64,000 bases of DNA from Tumebacillus sp. BK434 (lineage in GTDB: Bacteria; Bacillota; Bacilli; Tumebacillales; Tumebacillaceae). The stretch is from assembly GCF_004340785.1 (NCBI RefSeq), contig NZ_SLXS01000001.1:248001-312000 (forward strand), read 5' to 3'. Numbering within the stretch: the first letter of the stretch is position 1; the number at the start of each line of letters is the position of its first letter. The translations under genes and the position numbers were made by a program. Positions 32,501 to 37,777 of the stretch are shown here, piece by piece. Below the pieces are notes generated by a model. That model was given only the letters and a program-made list of their open reading frames with translations. It was not told the DNA's origin and made no database searches.

Positions 32501-35500
32501 GCGCGACGCTGGTGCTGGCGACTCAAGACCAACTGATGCCGGGTGACGGGCTCGCGGAGCTGATCCGCGAGCGGGAGATCACCGACGTGACGCTGACTCC
32601 AGCCGTCCTTGCCTTGCTGCCCGAACACGACCTGCCGTCCCTGCTTACTGTCGTCTCAGCCGGGGAAGTGTGCCCGGCCGAACTGGCAGCACGCTGGATC
32701 GGGGCCGGGCACACGTTTATCAACGCGTACGGCCCGACGGAAGCGACGATCGAAGCGACCGTCTCCGTCAACCCGGACACGTCCCGCGCACCCGACATCG
32801 GACGTCCGATTCCCAACGCCAGCGTGTACATCCTCGACCGCTCGCTGCGGCCGGTGCCGATCGGCGTTCCGGGCGAGCTCTACCTCGGCGGACCGGGGGT
32901 GGCGCGCGGTTATCTCAACCGCCCGGACTTGACGGAGCAGGCGTTCCTGCCCCATCCGTACCACATCGACCCGGACGAGCGGCTGTACCGCACGGGCGAT
33001 CGGGCGCGCTGGCTCCCGGACGGGCGCATCGAATCGCTTGGCCGACTCGACGATCAGGTGAAGATCCGCGGCTTCCGCATCGAAACCGGCGAGATCGAAA
33101 CCGCGCTGATGCGCGATCCAATGGTGGAAAAAGCGGTCGTGGTGCCGCACACCGACCATCTCGGTCAGAAGCGCCTCGCCGCCTATTATGTGGCGGCGGG
33201 AGGCGGAGCGGTCTCTGCGCAGGAACTGCGCGCCGCCCTCCGGCAGTCCCTGCCCGACTACATGGTGCCTGCTGTCTTCCACAGACTCGACGCCCTGCCG
33301 CTCAACGCCAGCGGCAAAGTCGACCGCCGCGCCTTGCCGGAGCCGGACGTCATGGGGGGCGCAGGGCGTGACTTCCAGCCGCCGCAGAGCGGGACGGAAC
33401 AAACGCTGGCCACGCTCTGGCAGGAATTGCTCGGCCGTGAGGAGATCTCGCGCCATGACAATTTCTTTGAGATCGGCGGCCACTCACTGTTGGCGACGCA
33501 GTTGGCGTCCCGCGTCCGCGAGATGTTCCGCGTCGAACTGCCGCTGCGCACGCTGTTTGAAGCGCCGACGATCGAACGCTTGGCCGAGCGGTTGGAAAAA
33601 ATGGGGCCGGGCGTCGCAATCGAGCCGGAGCTGACGGCGTTCGCCGCAGGTGCAACGGGCGCAGCACCGCTGTCATTTTCCCAACAGCGCCTCTGGTTCC
33701 TCGACCAGTGGGAGCCGGGGTCGGCCGCCTATAACATCGCCAACCTTGTGCGCTTGGAAGGTCTGCTTGATCTTCATGTGCTGGAGCAGAGCCTGGCCCT
33801 GTTGACCGAACGCCACGAGTCCTTGCGCACCGTCTTCCCGGCGCGGGACGGCGAGCCGTTCCAGCAGGTGCTGGCCGAACTTACGCTGCCGCTTGTGGTC
33901 ACCGACCTGCAAGGGCTGGCAAACGGGGAGGCCCAAGCTTTGCAGTCCGCACAGGCCGAATCCCGGCGCCCGTTCGATCTGGCGGCCGGCCCGCTTGTGC
34001 GCCTGCACGTGTACAAGCTGAGCGACACGGAGCATCTGCTGCTTCTGCTGATGCACCATATCATCTCCGACGGCTGGTCGATGCGCGTCTTCCTGCGCGA
34101 ACTGATCGCGCTGTACGATGCCCTGCAGCAGGGCGCACCGTCGCCGCTTGCACCGCTGCCTGTGCAATACACCGGTTACTCCCGCTGGCAGCGCCAACGC
34201 TTCCAAGGCGAAGCGATGGCGAAACAGCTCGACTACTGGAAACAGCAGCTCGGCGGCGAACTTCCGATCTTGGAACTGCCGACCGACCACCCGCGTCCGG
34301 CGGCTGCCACCGGCAGCGGCGCCAAATACGCGTTTGCGCTTTCCGCGCCGCTGACCGCCGCCGTCCGCCAGCTGAGCCAAGAGCAGGGGACGACGCTGTA
34401 CATGACACTGCTGGCTGCCTTTCAGACTTTGCTCGCCCGCTATACCGGGCAGAGCGACCTGCTGGTCGGCTCGCCGATCGCCGGGCGCAACCGTCAGGAG
34501 ATCGAAGGCTTGATCGGCTTTTTCGTCAACACGCTGGTCTTGCGCACCGATCTGTCGGGCAGCCCCGGCTTTGCCGAACTGCTGCAGCGGGTGAAACGGA
34601 CCACGCTGGATGCGTATGCCAACCAGGACGTGCCGTTCGAAATGCTCGTCGCCGAACTGCAGCCGGAGCGTGACAGCGGGCGCACCCCGCTGTTCCAGGC
34701 GATGTTCGCCTTGAACCACACGCCGGACACGGTGCAAGCAGTCTCGGGACTGATGCTGAGCGGCCTGCCGCTGGAAAGCGGCACCGCCAAATTCGACATG
34801 TCTCTGATGATGTACGAAACGGAAGATGTGCTCTACGCCGCCTTCGAATACAACGCCGACCTCTGGGACGAGGCGGCGATGGCGCGGATGAGCGGACATA
34901 TGCTCACGCTGCTCGAAGGCATGATCGCCGACCCAGAGCAGCCGGTCGGCACGCTGCCGCTGCTGACCGCAGCGGAAGCCCGCCAGGTGCTCCTCGAATG
35001 GAACGAGACGGCGACCGAGTACCCGCGCGAGTCGACCGTGCATGAGCTGGTCGAACATTTTGCCGCGACGACGCCGGACGCGGTCGCGCTGCTGTTTGAA
35101 CGGACGACCGTGTCCTACCGCGAGCTGAATGAAGCGGCCAACCGTCTGGCCCGCCGCCTGCAGCAGCTCGGCGTGGCACGGGGCGGGCTGGTCGGGATCT
35201 CGATCGAGCGCTCGATTGAGATGATCGTCGCCATGGTCGCCATCCTCAAGGCTGGGGCTGCGTTTGTGCCGTTTGACGTGACCTATCCGCACGACCGGCT
35301 GAGCTACATGTTCGAAGACACGCAAGTCGGCGTGCTGCTGACCCAAGCGCATCTGGCTGACCGCCTGCCGCAGCACAGCGCTACCGTTCTCATTGTCGAC
35401 AGCGATCTGACGGTCGCCGAAGAGAGCAGCGCCAACCTGCAGTTGGCGGTCGGCAAGGACGATGCGGCCTACGTCATGTACACCTCCGGCTCGACCGGCC

Positions 35501-37587
35501 GACCCAAAGGCGTCGTGGTGCCGCACCGCGGGATCGTGCGCCTCGTGCGTGAGGTTGATTACACCGACTACACCCGTGATGATGTGTTCCTCCAGTTCGC
35601 GCCGATCGCTTTCGACGTGTCGGTACTGGAGATCTGGGGCGCGCTGCTCAACGGCGGGCGGTTGGCGATCTTCCCGCCGCAGCAAGCAACGCTGGCCGAC
35701 CTCGGGGACGCGATTCAAACGTACGGCGTGACGACCTTGTGGATCACCACCGGCCTGTTCCACAGTATGGTCGAGCACCATCCGGATGGGTTCCAAGGCG
35801 TCCGCCAAGTGCTCACCGGCGGTGACGTGCTGTCGGTGCCGCACGCGCAAAAGGCGCTGCAGCATTTTGACGGCAGCTTGTTCAACGCCTATGGGCCGAC
35901 CGAAAACACGACGTTCACCACCTGTCACAAAGTGACGGCCGAGGCGATCAACCAGACCGTTCCGATCGGCCGACCGGTCGCGAACACCACCGTCTATGTG
36001 CTCGATGCCAAGCTGCAGCCGGTGCCGGTCGGCGTGCCGGGCGAGCTGTACACGGGCGGCGACGGCCTCGCGCTCGGCTACTTGAACCGTCCGGAGCTGA
36101 CCGCCGAGAAATTTGTGCCGAATCCGTTTGGCGAAGGGAAGCTGTACCGCACAGGCGACGCGGTGCGCTGGATGTCAAACGGGGAGCTGGAGTTCATCGG
36201 CCGGATCGACAATCAGGTGAAAATCCGCGGCTTCCGTGTGGAGATCGGAGAAGTTGAAGCGGCGCTCGCGCAGCATCCGTCCGTCCGCGATGCGGTGGTC
36301 GTCGTGCGCACGGAGGCCGGGGGCAAACTGCTCGCCGCCTACGTGACGGCAGAACCGGATACGGTGCTCACCTCGCCCGACCTGTCCGGCTTCCTCCAGC
36401 AGACCTTGCCGGACTACATGATCCCGACCGCCTTCGTCGTGCTGGATGAACTGCCGCTCAATCCGAACGGCAAAGTCGACCGCAAAGCATTGGCCGCCCG
36501 TGCCCTCGACTTTGCGCGCGAAACGGCATTCGCAGCGCCGCAGGACCGCATCGAGCTGGAACTGCTGCAGCTGTGGAGGGAAATGCTCGGGCATCATGCG
36601 CTTGGCGTCACCGACGACTTCTTCAAAGTCGGCGGACATTCGCTGCTCGCCGTGCGCCTGATCGCGCAGATCGAAAAGCGCTTCGGGCAGAAGCTCCCGT
36701 TGTCGGTCCTCTTCCGCGCCGGGACGGTCCGCCGCCTCGCTGCCCAGTTGCGTCAAGGCGGGCAAGCGCTACCCGCAACACCTCTCGTCACGATCCAGTC
36801 GGGTCTGCCGGGCACAGCGGAGACGCCGCTGTTCCTCGTTCATCCGGTCGGCGGCAGCGTGTTTGCCTACCTCGACCTCGCCCGCGAACTGGGCTCTGAC
36901 CAGCCAGTCTACGGCTTGCAGGCTCGGGGGCTGGAGGACCACCGCGCACCGCTTGTGGTGATGGAGGAGATCGCGGCGGAGTACGTCGCGGCGATCCGCA
37001 CCGTGCAGCAGAGTGGACCGTACCGTCTCGGCGGCTGGTCGCTTGGCGGCTCCATCGTGTTTGCGATGGCGGGGCAACTGCGTGCGCTGGGCGAAGAGGT
37101 GGAACTGCTCGTCTTGATCGATGCCAGAGCGCCGCTCGCCGACTACCAGCGCGAGATGGACGACCAAGAGTTGCTGCTCGCCTTCGCCCGTGACCTGGCG
37201 GGGCAGCACGGACACCAGCTGGAAGAACTGGCCCATGCGGAACTGTCGCTGCGCGAGGATGCGCTGGCCGCCTTGCTCGCACTGGCGCGGGAGCATCAGG
37301 TGTTCGGCTCCGACCTCGGACTTGAGGACTTGCAGCGGCTGCTCAACGTTTTCCGCAGCAATTACACAGCTTTCAACCGCTACGCCGCTCTGCACCGTGC
37401 GGAGCGCGTGCTGCTGATTCAGGCAGAAAACGCCGAGTCGGACGCGTACGGCTGGACGGAGCTGGCGGAAGAAGTGGAAGTCCACCGCATCGGCGGCAAC
37501 CACTTCACGCTGCTCCAGGCGCCGCATGTGCAAGAGCTTGCCGGCATTTTGAAACAGCATCTGCAAAGCATCAAGCTCAGTCGCTGA
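17515..37587 (+). CDS. Six-module NRPS with thioesterase, 6690 aa
   Basis: The start is set by AGGAGG at 17498-17503. The N-terminus (LSPEKRALLAKRIRGE...GIPKR) is the common C-domain leader. Module 1: C HHIVSDG; A (499-999) code D-G-G-F-L-S-V-T-I, unassigned; T Ser1047. Module 2: A (1569-2060) code D-V-Q-F-Y-A-H-V-V, proline; T Ser2108. Modules 3 and 4: Z-type A domains (2623-3134, 3690-4200), D-A-R-H-F-A-L-M-V; T Ser3178 and Ser4246. Module 5: A (4789-5279) D-A-M-T-V-A-A-I-E, uncertain, possibly aromatic; T Ser5324. Module 6: A (5841-6332) D-V-L-W-V-T-A-T-F, on the valine-type scaffold; T Ser6376. TE: Ser6509 in GWSLGG, His6663. All six C domains keep HHxxxDG. The module 4-5 linker holds DAPIERKRRG, like the C-terminus of the 51512 protein, suggesting fusion of two older genes. 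Predicted product: X'-Pro-Z-Z-?-?, released by hydrolysis or cyclisation. Confidence 0.95.
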   Translation: MDHSKKSALSPEKRALLAKRIRGELANETFTGIPKRPSGQTAPLSFAQERMWFLEQFTPGTPMFNIPRMIRIDGPFQVEVLELSVNELLRRHEVLRTKFATIDGEPCQLIADEVTAAIRIHDLTCLSTAEQQAETVRLARAEAEQPFDLSQGSLLRITVLRLHEQEHKVLLTYHHIVSDGWSLGVTTGELAALYEAFAQGRPSPLGELPVQYADYAVWQREQMQRVLAKQLDYWKQQLGTPADPLELPLDKPRPAVSKHQGAICSEPIASELTTALRALCEREGVTLFMLLLSAFSVFLHRYTGQEDIRVGTPVAGRNRGEIEGLIGLFVNTLTMRAELGGNPAFHELLHAVRQTCLDAYAHQDLPFEKLVEELHVERSVSQTPLFQVMFAVHGTVDASIELSGLTWTPEDQPFAAAMFDLNVLFVERGSELSLDFEYSTELFEAATIQRMMKHFLNLLAGIAEDPAGRIGELPLLDAAEREQLLFGWNETSSDYPRDMAVHQVFERQAALTPNAVALAFEGETLTYRELNEQANRLARKLLQLGAGGQLVAVYMERSLELFASFLAVLKAGAAYVPLDVAYPQERLAYMLEDAQAAVLLTQTHLGDRIEWAGKEVPVLAVDGNEEDWAAFDPSDLQEPVTADFMAYMMYTSGSTGQPKGVCVPHRGIVRLVKGTEYLSFTPQDVHLQLAPVAFDGSTGEIWGALLNGGKLVVYPPHPVSLEELGRLVQEQGVTTLFLTSGLFTQMVDHSLESLRGLRQLVSGGDVMSAAHAQKVLERLSCRLVNVYGPTENTTITTAHDVTKSDDLRQGVPIGKPIANTTVYLLNEQLQPVPIGVPGQLLTGGDGVALGYWQLPELTVERFVEDPFAKGPGAYLYKTGDLARRRADGTLEFLGRRDQQVKLRGFRIEPGEIEACLHEHSDVQEALAMVREDRPGEKRLTAYVVWRGPRAEQDEAVKQELRAFLKARLPEHMLPSAYVLLAAMPLTANEKVDRRALPAPEEAGVGSQAAYVAPRTQTEAQLAAIFAALLGVEKVGVLDDFFDLGGHSLLATRLLTRIRTELGVELPMRELFAGLSTVEALARRWEDEQALPAGTVAVALPTIPLVPRGAAHPLSFSQQRLWFLDRLLTNRAAYNIPAAVKFSGALDVAVLAASFREIVRRHEALRTTFQLLDDAPVQVILEDVTTEFPIIDLSDLPAELRDCEVQRQIRLEAERPFDLSRDRLLRTTLLKLSPSEHVLVAVMHHIISDGWSVGVFTAELSALYRAFLQGEASPLPELAVQYVDFAAWQRTWLQGAVLEEQVAYWTKQLGGELPVLQLAADRSRPAQQSYTGAGVPVAISKRLTEGLKKLGKVEGSTLFMTLLAGFQALLFRHSGQEDIIVGSPIAGRRLAEVEGLIGFFTNTLAMRTDLSGDPTFRELLARVRQTAVDAYAHQDLPFERLVEELRVTRDLSHSPIFQSMLVLHNAPSAAVELPGVELSVMPNETTAVKFDLLLELQETEDGLSGVLEYSTDLFATASAERLVRDFERMIVGAVENAEQKVSEILLLTEADRAQLMSWSRGEEKELEELCVHQRFERQAAQTPDAVAVRFRDGQTTYRELNEQANRLAHRLAELGVTPGVRVALCLERSPEQVAAVLAVLKAGGCYVPLDPTHPEERLTYVLTQSEAEVVITTGSLLGSLPAHDVTVLCLDEEALAELPLDNLHSGVSLEADAYLLYTSGTTGVPKGVLMHHLPLANLIQWQLGAGAFAAGQRTLQYAALTFDVSFQELFSTLCTGGTLVLVENEVRIDAARLLRQLSAERVERMFLPFVAFQQLAEAFAADAAAELFLQEIYTAGDQLQMTPLIQHLLQKLPGCRLFNHYGPTESHVVTACEVVGAAEALPPIGRPIHNAEIYLLDAKGNLQGIGIPGELHIGGLSVARGYAGRPDLTEERFLATAFGRLYKTGDLARWLPDGNLEFLGRADDQVKIRGYRVELGEVESMLRQHPDVQDAAVLAREDAAGAKRLVAYVVAQAGADVSSAGLKTFLAASLPEYMVPLFFVFLDALPMNASRKVDRKALPAPELTTPDNQAAYLAPATPLEEKLAGLYEQVLGIGRVGVQDSFFELGGHSLLATRLLAKVLTELQAEVPVSILFQHPTVSGLAQWLEQQTPTLADSRLAPLRKRERDGEIPLSYSQQRIWFLDQLTPGSNAYNLPTALLFRGELDVEAVRRSFHEIVRRHETLRTTFEVRDEQMMQAVQQIAAEWELEIPLLDLTGCEDREAELHRIAGEEALRPFDLAHGPLLRVSLVRLAEQEHALLINMHHIISDGGSLRVLIEEFVALYGAFAQGLPSPLPERPVQFADYALWQREWMQGETLERQLAYWKTKLGGPLPALELPADRLADAGTGHSATSTVLLSQEMTIALKKLGREEGATPFMALLAVFKTLLFRLSGQEDIIVGTPVDNRGKAETEGMIGLLLNTLALRTDLSGAPTFRELLQRVRATTLASYEYQEVPFEKIVEEIQPERNLHRNPVFDVMINFINASLDELKLPGLTISGLEAGHEPASKFQLTFYISEQEEQLTLGFVYQKERFSAERMGAFLEQFQALLEQALVNADLAITEYTLLTDSARAVLPDPRAVIGEPSYPFVRDLFAKWAADAPEQTAVLQGDRVWSYAELQARSTELARMLVANGVRRGDAVAVAGTRSYGFVAAMLGVLCSGGVLVPVDLALPPDRQRVMVEQSGAQRVLSVSAEPMTEDWQAMFSSLELVVVDPQSGVAHASVVSDATPLPELAPDDPAYIFFTSGTTGVPKGVLGSHKGLNHFLAWQRDTFDIGPDDRVAQLIHLSFDAVLRDVFLPLTSGAALCLPDAGADLGGDVILPWLERNRVTVLHTVPSVGQAWTADHPAGITLRALRHLFLAGEPLTDVLVDRLRGAFPELGRIINLYGPTETTMVKCSYVVPERPMAGIQPVGLPFPETQALVLRENGQLAGIGESGEIVLRTPFATLGYINAPEAQQAFRPNPFRQHDPFDRLYFTGDKGRYRPDGALEILGRTDDQVKVRGVRIQLQEVAATLLRHAAVDACAVIDWQDESGQTALAAYSVLKPGQQASAVELRTHLEQHLPAAMVPGTYLFLDALPRLANGKVNRKALPKPERAGTEAEVYTAPRNALEEQLAGYFSEVLKVEQVGIYDHFFTLGGHSLLATQLIARIRRGLQIDLPLRLLFERPTIAALAEGIQQQRGLGQNAPPLLRSTGARETARAVSYAQQRLWFLDQLTPGSNAYNMPTALLLRGELDRAAVIASVQEIVCRHETLRTTFSVVGEQVMQVVAPELDLEVAALDLSGSEGRMEQLRRLAEEDALRPFDLRQGPLLRVSLVRLAAEEHALLVNMHHIISDGWSIGVLIREFTAIYGAFSQGLPSPLAELPIQFSDYADWQREWLQGETLARQLSYWKNKLGGELPVLELPMDRAEEGQGGGRSASCSVLLPSDLTHGLKELGLQQQATPYMTLLAVFQTLLSRLTGQEDIIVGTPFANRGQVETEGLIGLLLNTLAMRTDLSGTPTFRELLGRVRETVLEAYANQDVPFEKIVQEIQPDRNLNRNPVFDVMINFVNTPGSDAALPGLVISELVPEEERASKFLMTLYIAEQGEELLLNLVYQADLFAPQRMQVFMAQLEGLLRQVLADADRRLDAYTLLTARDHALLPDPAAALDSPVYPSVRELFVKWASDTPERTAVSQGERRWSYADLHERAHEIARELVASGVQQGDAVAVAGTRQYGLVAALLGVLFSGGVMVPVDMHLPLNRQKVMVEQSGAQRLLLVTEERMTEDWQAQFQSFDILQLDPHTGRIPHPTASVLTALPELSPDDPAYIFFTSGTTGLPKGVLGTHKGLNHFLDWQRSTFQIGPDDRVAQLIHLSFDAVLRDVFLPLTSGAVLCLPGAADHLGGDVVLPWLEREQITLVHTVPSVAQAWASDPPAGITLSSLRHLFLAGEPLSAALVGRLRGAFPELGDIINLYGPTETTMVKCYYVVPETPGAGIQPAGRPFPQTQALVLNAAGQLAGIGEGGEIVLRTPYRTLGYVNAPEENEKFAPNPFRPHDLADKLYFTGDKGRYRPDGSLEILGRADDQVKVRGVRIQLHEVAATLLQHPAVDACAVIDCKDDSGQTQLAAYCVLQAGADATPEDLRAYLERHLLAAMVPGVFLFLDELPRLANGKVDRKALPKPERTRGTAGTRVATRTPLEETLAAIYCEVLKLENVGVTDNFFSLGGHSLIATQLVSRVRLALGVELPLVSTFERPTVAALAEEIEQRMQQAPDAVAPGDAPIERKRRGSDEASRATPQPILPIPRAEGTVLPLSFAQQRLWFLDQLDPGSVAYNLPQAMQIGGPLDVPVLERALREIVSRHEALRTNFQTRDGQAVQVIAPTRSHVLPIVDLQQVSAEERDAVISDWAARELNTPFDLTCDALLRTTLLKCGAEEHVLLITMHHIISDGWSLGVFAGELMAIYTALRQEFPSPLGELAIQYADYAVWQREQLQGAKRAELLAYWKEQFAGEIPVLELPTDRPRPAVQNFAGDVVRFSLPSALQEALHALAQQEGATLYMTLLAAFTTLLSRYSGQEELVLGAPVAGRNRVETEPLIGFFVNTLAMRTDLSGNPSFRSLLQRVRGAALGAFAHQDLPLEMLIDELGIERDLSRSPLFQVTFLLQNAPGAESGQSGLTVAPLPSARTAAKFDLTLSMQESGQGLTGSFEFRTDLFDRATIERMALHFGQLLSFAAQNPDALLADLPLLTSEEERLILDEWSGAVAAFPDDTCLHTLFEAQAARTPDEPAVLFNEQTLTYCELNEKANQLAHRLVRQGVEQEQLIAILMERSVELIVAILAVQKAGGAYVPIDPSVPAERIAYMLEDSGAAVLLTQAHLLDALPAHRAEAIAVDAAWESIAVECGENLDLDLPPATLAYVIYTSGSTGRPKGVLIEHYGACNAVDQHRELLQIGTGRRMLQFASASFDASVMEIFTALTSGATLVLATQDQLMPGDGLAELIREREITDVTLTPAVLALLPEHDLPSLLTVVSAGEVCPAELAARWIGAGHTFINAYGPTEATIEATVSVNPDTSRAPDIGRPIPNASVYILDRSLRPVPIGVPGELYLGGPGVARGYLNRPDLTEQAFLPHPYHIDPDERLYRTGDRARWLPDGRIESLGRLDDQVKIRGFRIETGEIETALMRDPMVEKAVVVPHTDHLGQKRLAAYYVAAGGGAVSAQELRAALRQSLPDYMVPAVFHRLDALPLNASGKVDRRALPEPDVMGGAGRDFQPPQSGTEQTLATLWQELLGREEISRHDNFFEIGGHSLLATQLASRVREMFRVELPLRTLFEAPTIERLAERLEKMGPGVAIEPELTAFAAGATGAAPLSFSQQRLWFLDQWEPGSAAYNIANLVRLEGLLDLHVLEQSLALLTERHESLRTVFPARDGEPFQQVLAELTLPLVVTDLQGLANGEAQALQSAQAESRRPFDLAAGPLVRLHVYKLSDTEHLLLLLMHHIISDGWSMRVFLRELIALYDALQQGAPSPLAPLPVQYTGYSRWQRQRFQGEAMAKQLDYWKQQLGGELPILELPTDHPRPAAATGSGAKYAFALSAPLTAAVRQLSQEQGTTLYMTLLAAFQTLLARYTGQSDLLVGSPIAGRNRQEIEGLIGFFVNTLVLRTDLSGSPGFAELLQRVKRTTLDAYANQDVPFEMLVAELQPERDSGRTPLFQAMFALNHTPDTVQAVSGLMLSGLPLESGTAKFDMSLMMYETEDVLYAAFEYNADLWDEAAMARMSGHMLTLLEGMIADPEQPVGTLPLLTAAEARQVLLEWNETATEYPRESTVHELVEHFAATTPDAVALLFERTTVSYRELNEAANRLARRLQQLGVARGGLVGISIERSIEMIVAMVAILKAGAAFVPFDVTYPHDRLSYMFEDTQVGVLLTQAHLADRLPQHSATVLIVDSDLTVAEESSANLQLAVGKDDAAYVMYTSGSTGRPKGVVVPHRGIVRLVREVDYTDYTRDDVFLQFAPIAFDVSVLEIWGALLNGGRLAIFPPQQATLADLGDAIQTYGVTTLWITTGLFHSMVEHHPDGFQGVRQVLTGGDVLSVPHAQKALQHFDGSLFNAYGPTENTTFTTCHKVTAEAINQTVPIGRPVANTTVYVLDAKLQPVPVGVPGELYTGGDGLALGYLNRPELTAEKFVPNPFGEGKLYRTGDAVRWMSNGELEFIGRIDNQVKIRGFRVEIGEVEAALAQHPSVRDAVVVVRTEAGGKLLAAYVTAEPDTVLTSPDLSGFLQQTLPDYMIPTAFVVLDELPLNPNGKVDRKALAARALDFARETAFAAPQDRIELELLQLWREMLGHHALGVTDDFFKVGGHSLLAVRLIAQIEKRFGQKLPLSVLFRAGTVRRLAAQLRQGGQALPATPLVTIQSGLPGTAETPLFLVHPVGGSVFAYLDLARELGSDQPVYGLQARGLEDHRAPLVVMEEIAAEYVAAIRTVQQSGPYRLGGWSLGGSIVFAMAGQLRALGEEVELLVLIDARAPLADYQREMDDQELLLAFARDLAGQHGHQLEELAHAELSLREDALAALLALAREHQVFGSDLGLEDLQRLLNVFRSNYTAFNRYAALHRAERVLLIQAENAESDAYGWTELAEEVEVHRIGGNHFTLLQAPHVQELAGILKQHLQSIKLSR
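25381..26915 (+). repeat. Z-type adenylation domain, copy 3
   Basis: A domain of module 3 in the 17515 gene. It has RSYGFVAAMLGVLCSGGVLVPVD, FDAVLRDVFLPL and YGPTETTMVKC, and the pocket code D-A-R-H-F-A-L-M-V. Its condensation domain reads HHIISDGGS, with glycine in place of the usual tryptophan after the motif. Boundaries are approximate. Confidence 0.8.
28584..30115 (+). repeat. Z-type adenylation domain, copy 4
   Basis: A domain of module 4 in the 17515 gene, tandem with copy 3. Slightly more diverged around the pocket (EQITLVHTVPS instead of GVTVLHTVPS), but the nine pocket residues are unchanged. Keeping the code while neighbouring residues drift argues that the specificity is under selection. 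Confidence 0.8.
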
Positions 37588-37599
37588 GCACAGGAATGG

Positions 37600-37628
37600 A
37601 AAAGCACCCGAACAGGGTGCTTTTCTTT
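37600..37628 (+). terminator. Rho-independent terminator of the six-module NRPS
   Basis: AAAAGCACCC (37600-37609), 5-nt loop, GGGTGCTTTT (37615-37624), then CTTTC. It begins 12 bp after the stop codon. The stem is identical to those at 6445 and 51339. Confidence 0.88.
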
Positions 37629-37673
37629 CGTACTGGCAGAGTAGTATTTTCAATTACATTTCTATTTAATAGA

Positions 37674-37741
37674 TTCAAATTTAGTGGAGGGAAGTTGCCG
37701 CTACATGTCGTACTTATCATTTAGATGTAGAATCAAATTCA
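37674..37741 (+). promoter_or_regulatory. Conserved upstream element, copy 3
   Basis: TTCAA (37674-37678), 11 nt, GGAAG (37690-37694), 10 nt, ATGTCGTA (37705-37712), 24 nt, ATTCA (37737-37741). It is preceded by AT-rich CATTTCTATTTAAT. GAATCAAATTC at the right end is a GAAT-N3-ATTC palindrome. It lies between a strong terminator and the ATG at 37778, so this gene must have its own promoter close by. Confidence 0.7.
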
Positions 37742-37777
37742 ATTTATTGCTCTTTCTCTCTTATGGAGGTGTAGATC

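Noticed and set aside
27628-32628. A 1666-codon minus-strand open frame, and many shorter ones opposite the NRPS genes
   Set aside because: It lies wholly opposite a clear NRPS and comes from high GC at third positions, which removes stop codons. The translation shows no family motif.
37685-37705. Sigma-54 promoter reading of the upstream element (GG...GC pattern)
   Set aside because: The GC half is present only in copies 3 and 4 and is missing in copies 1 and 2, while the GGAAG and CGTA boxes are in all four.
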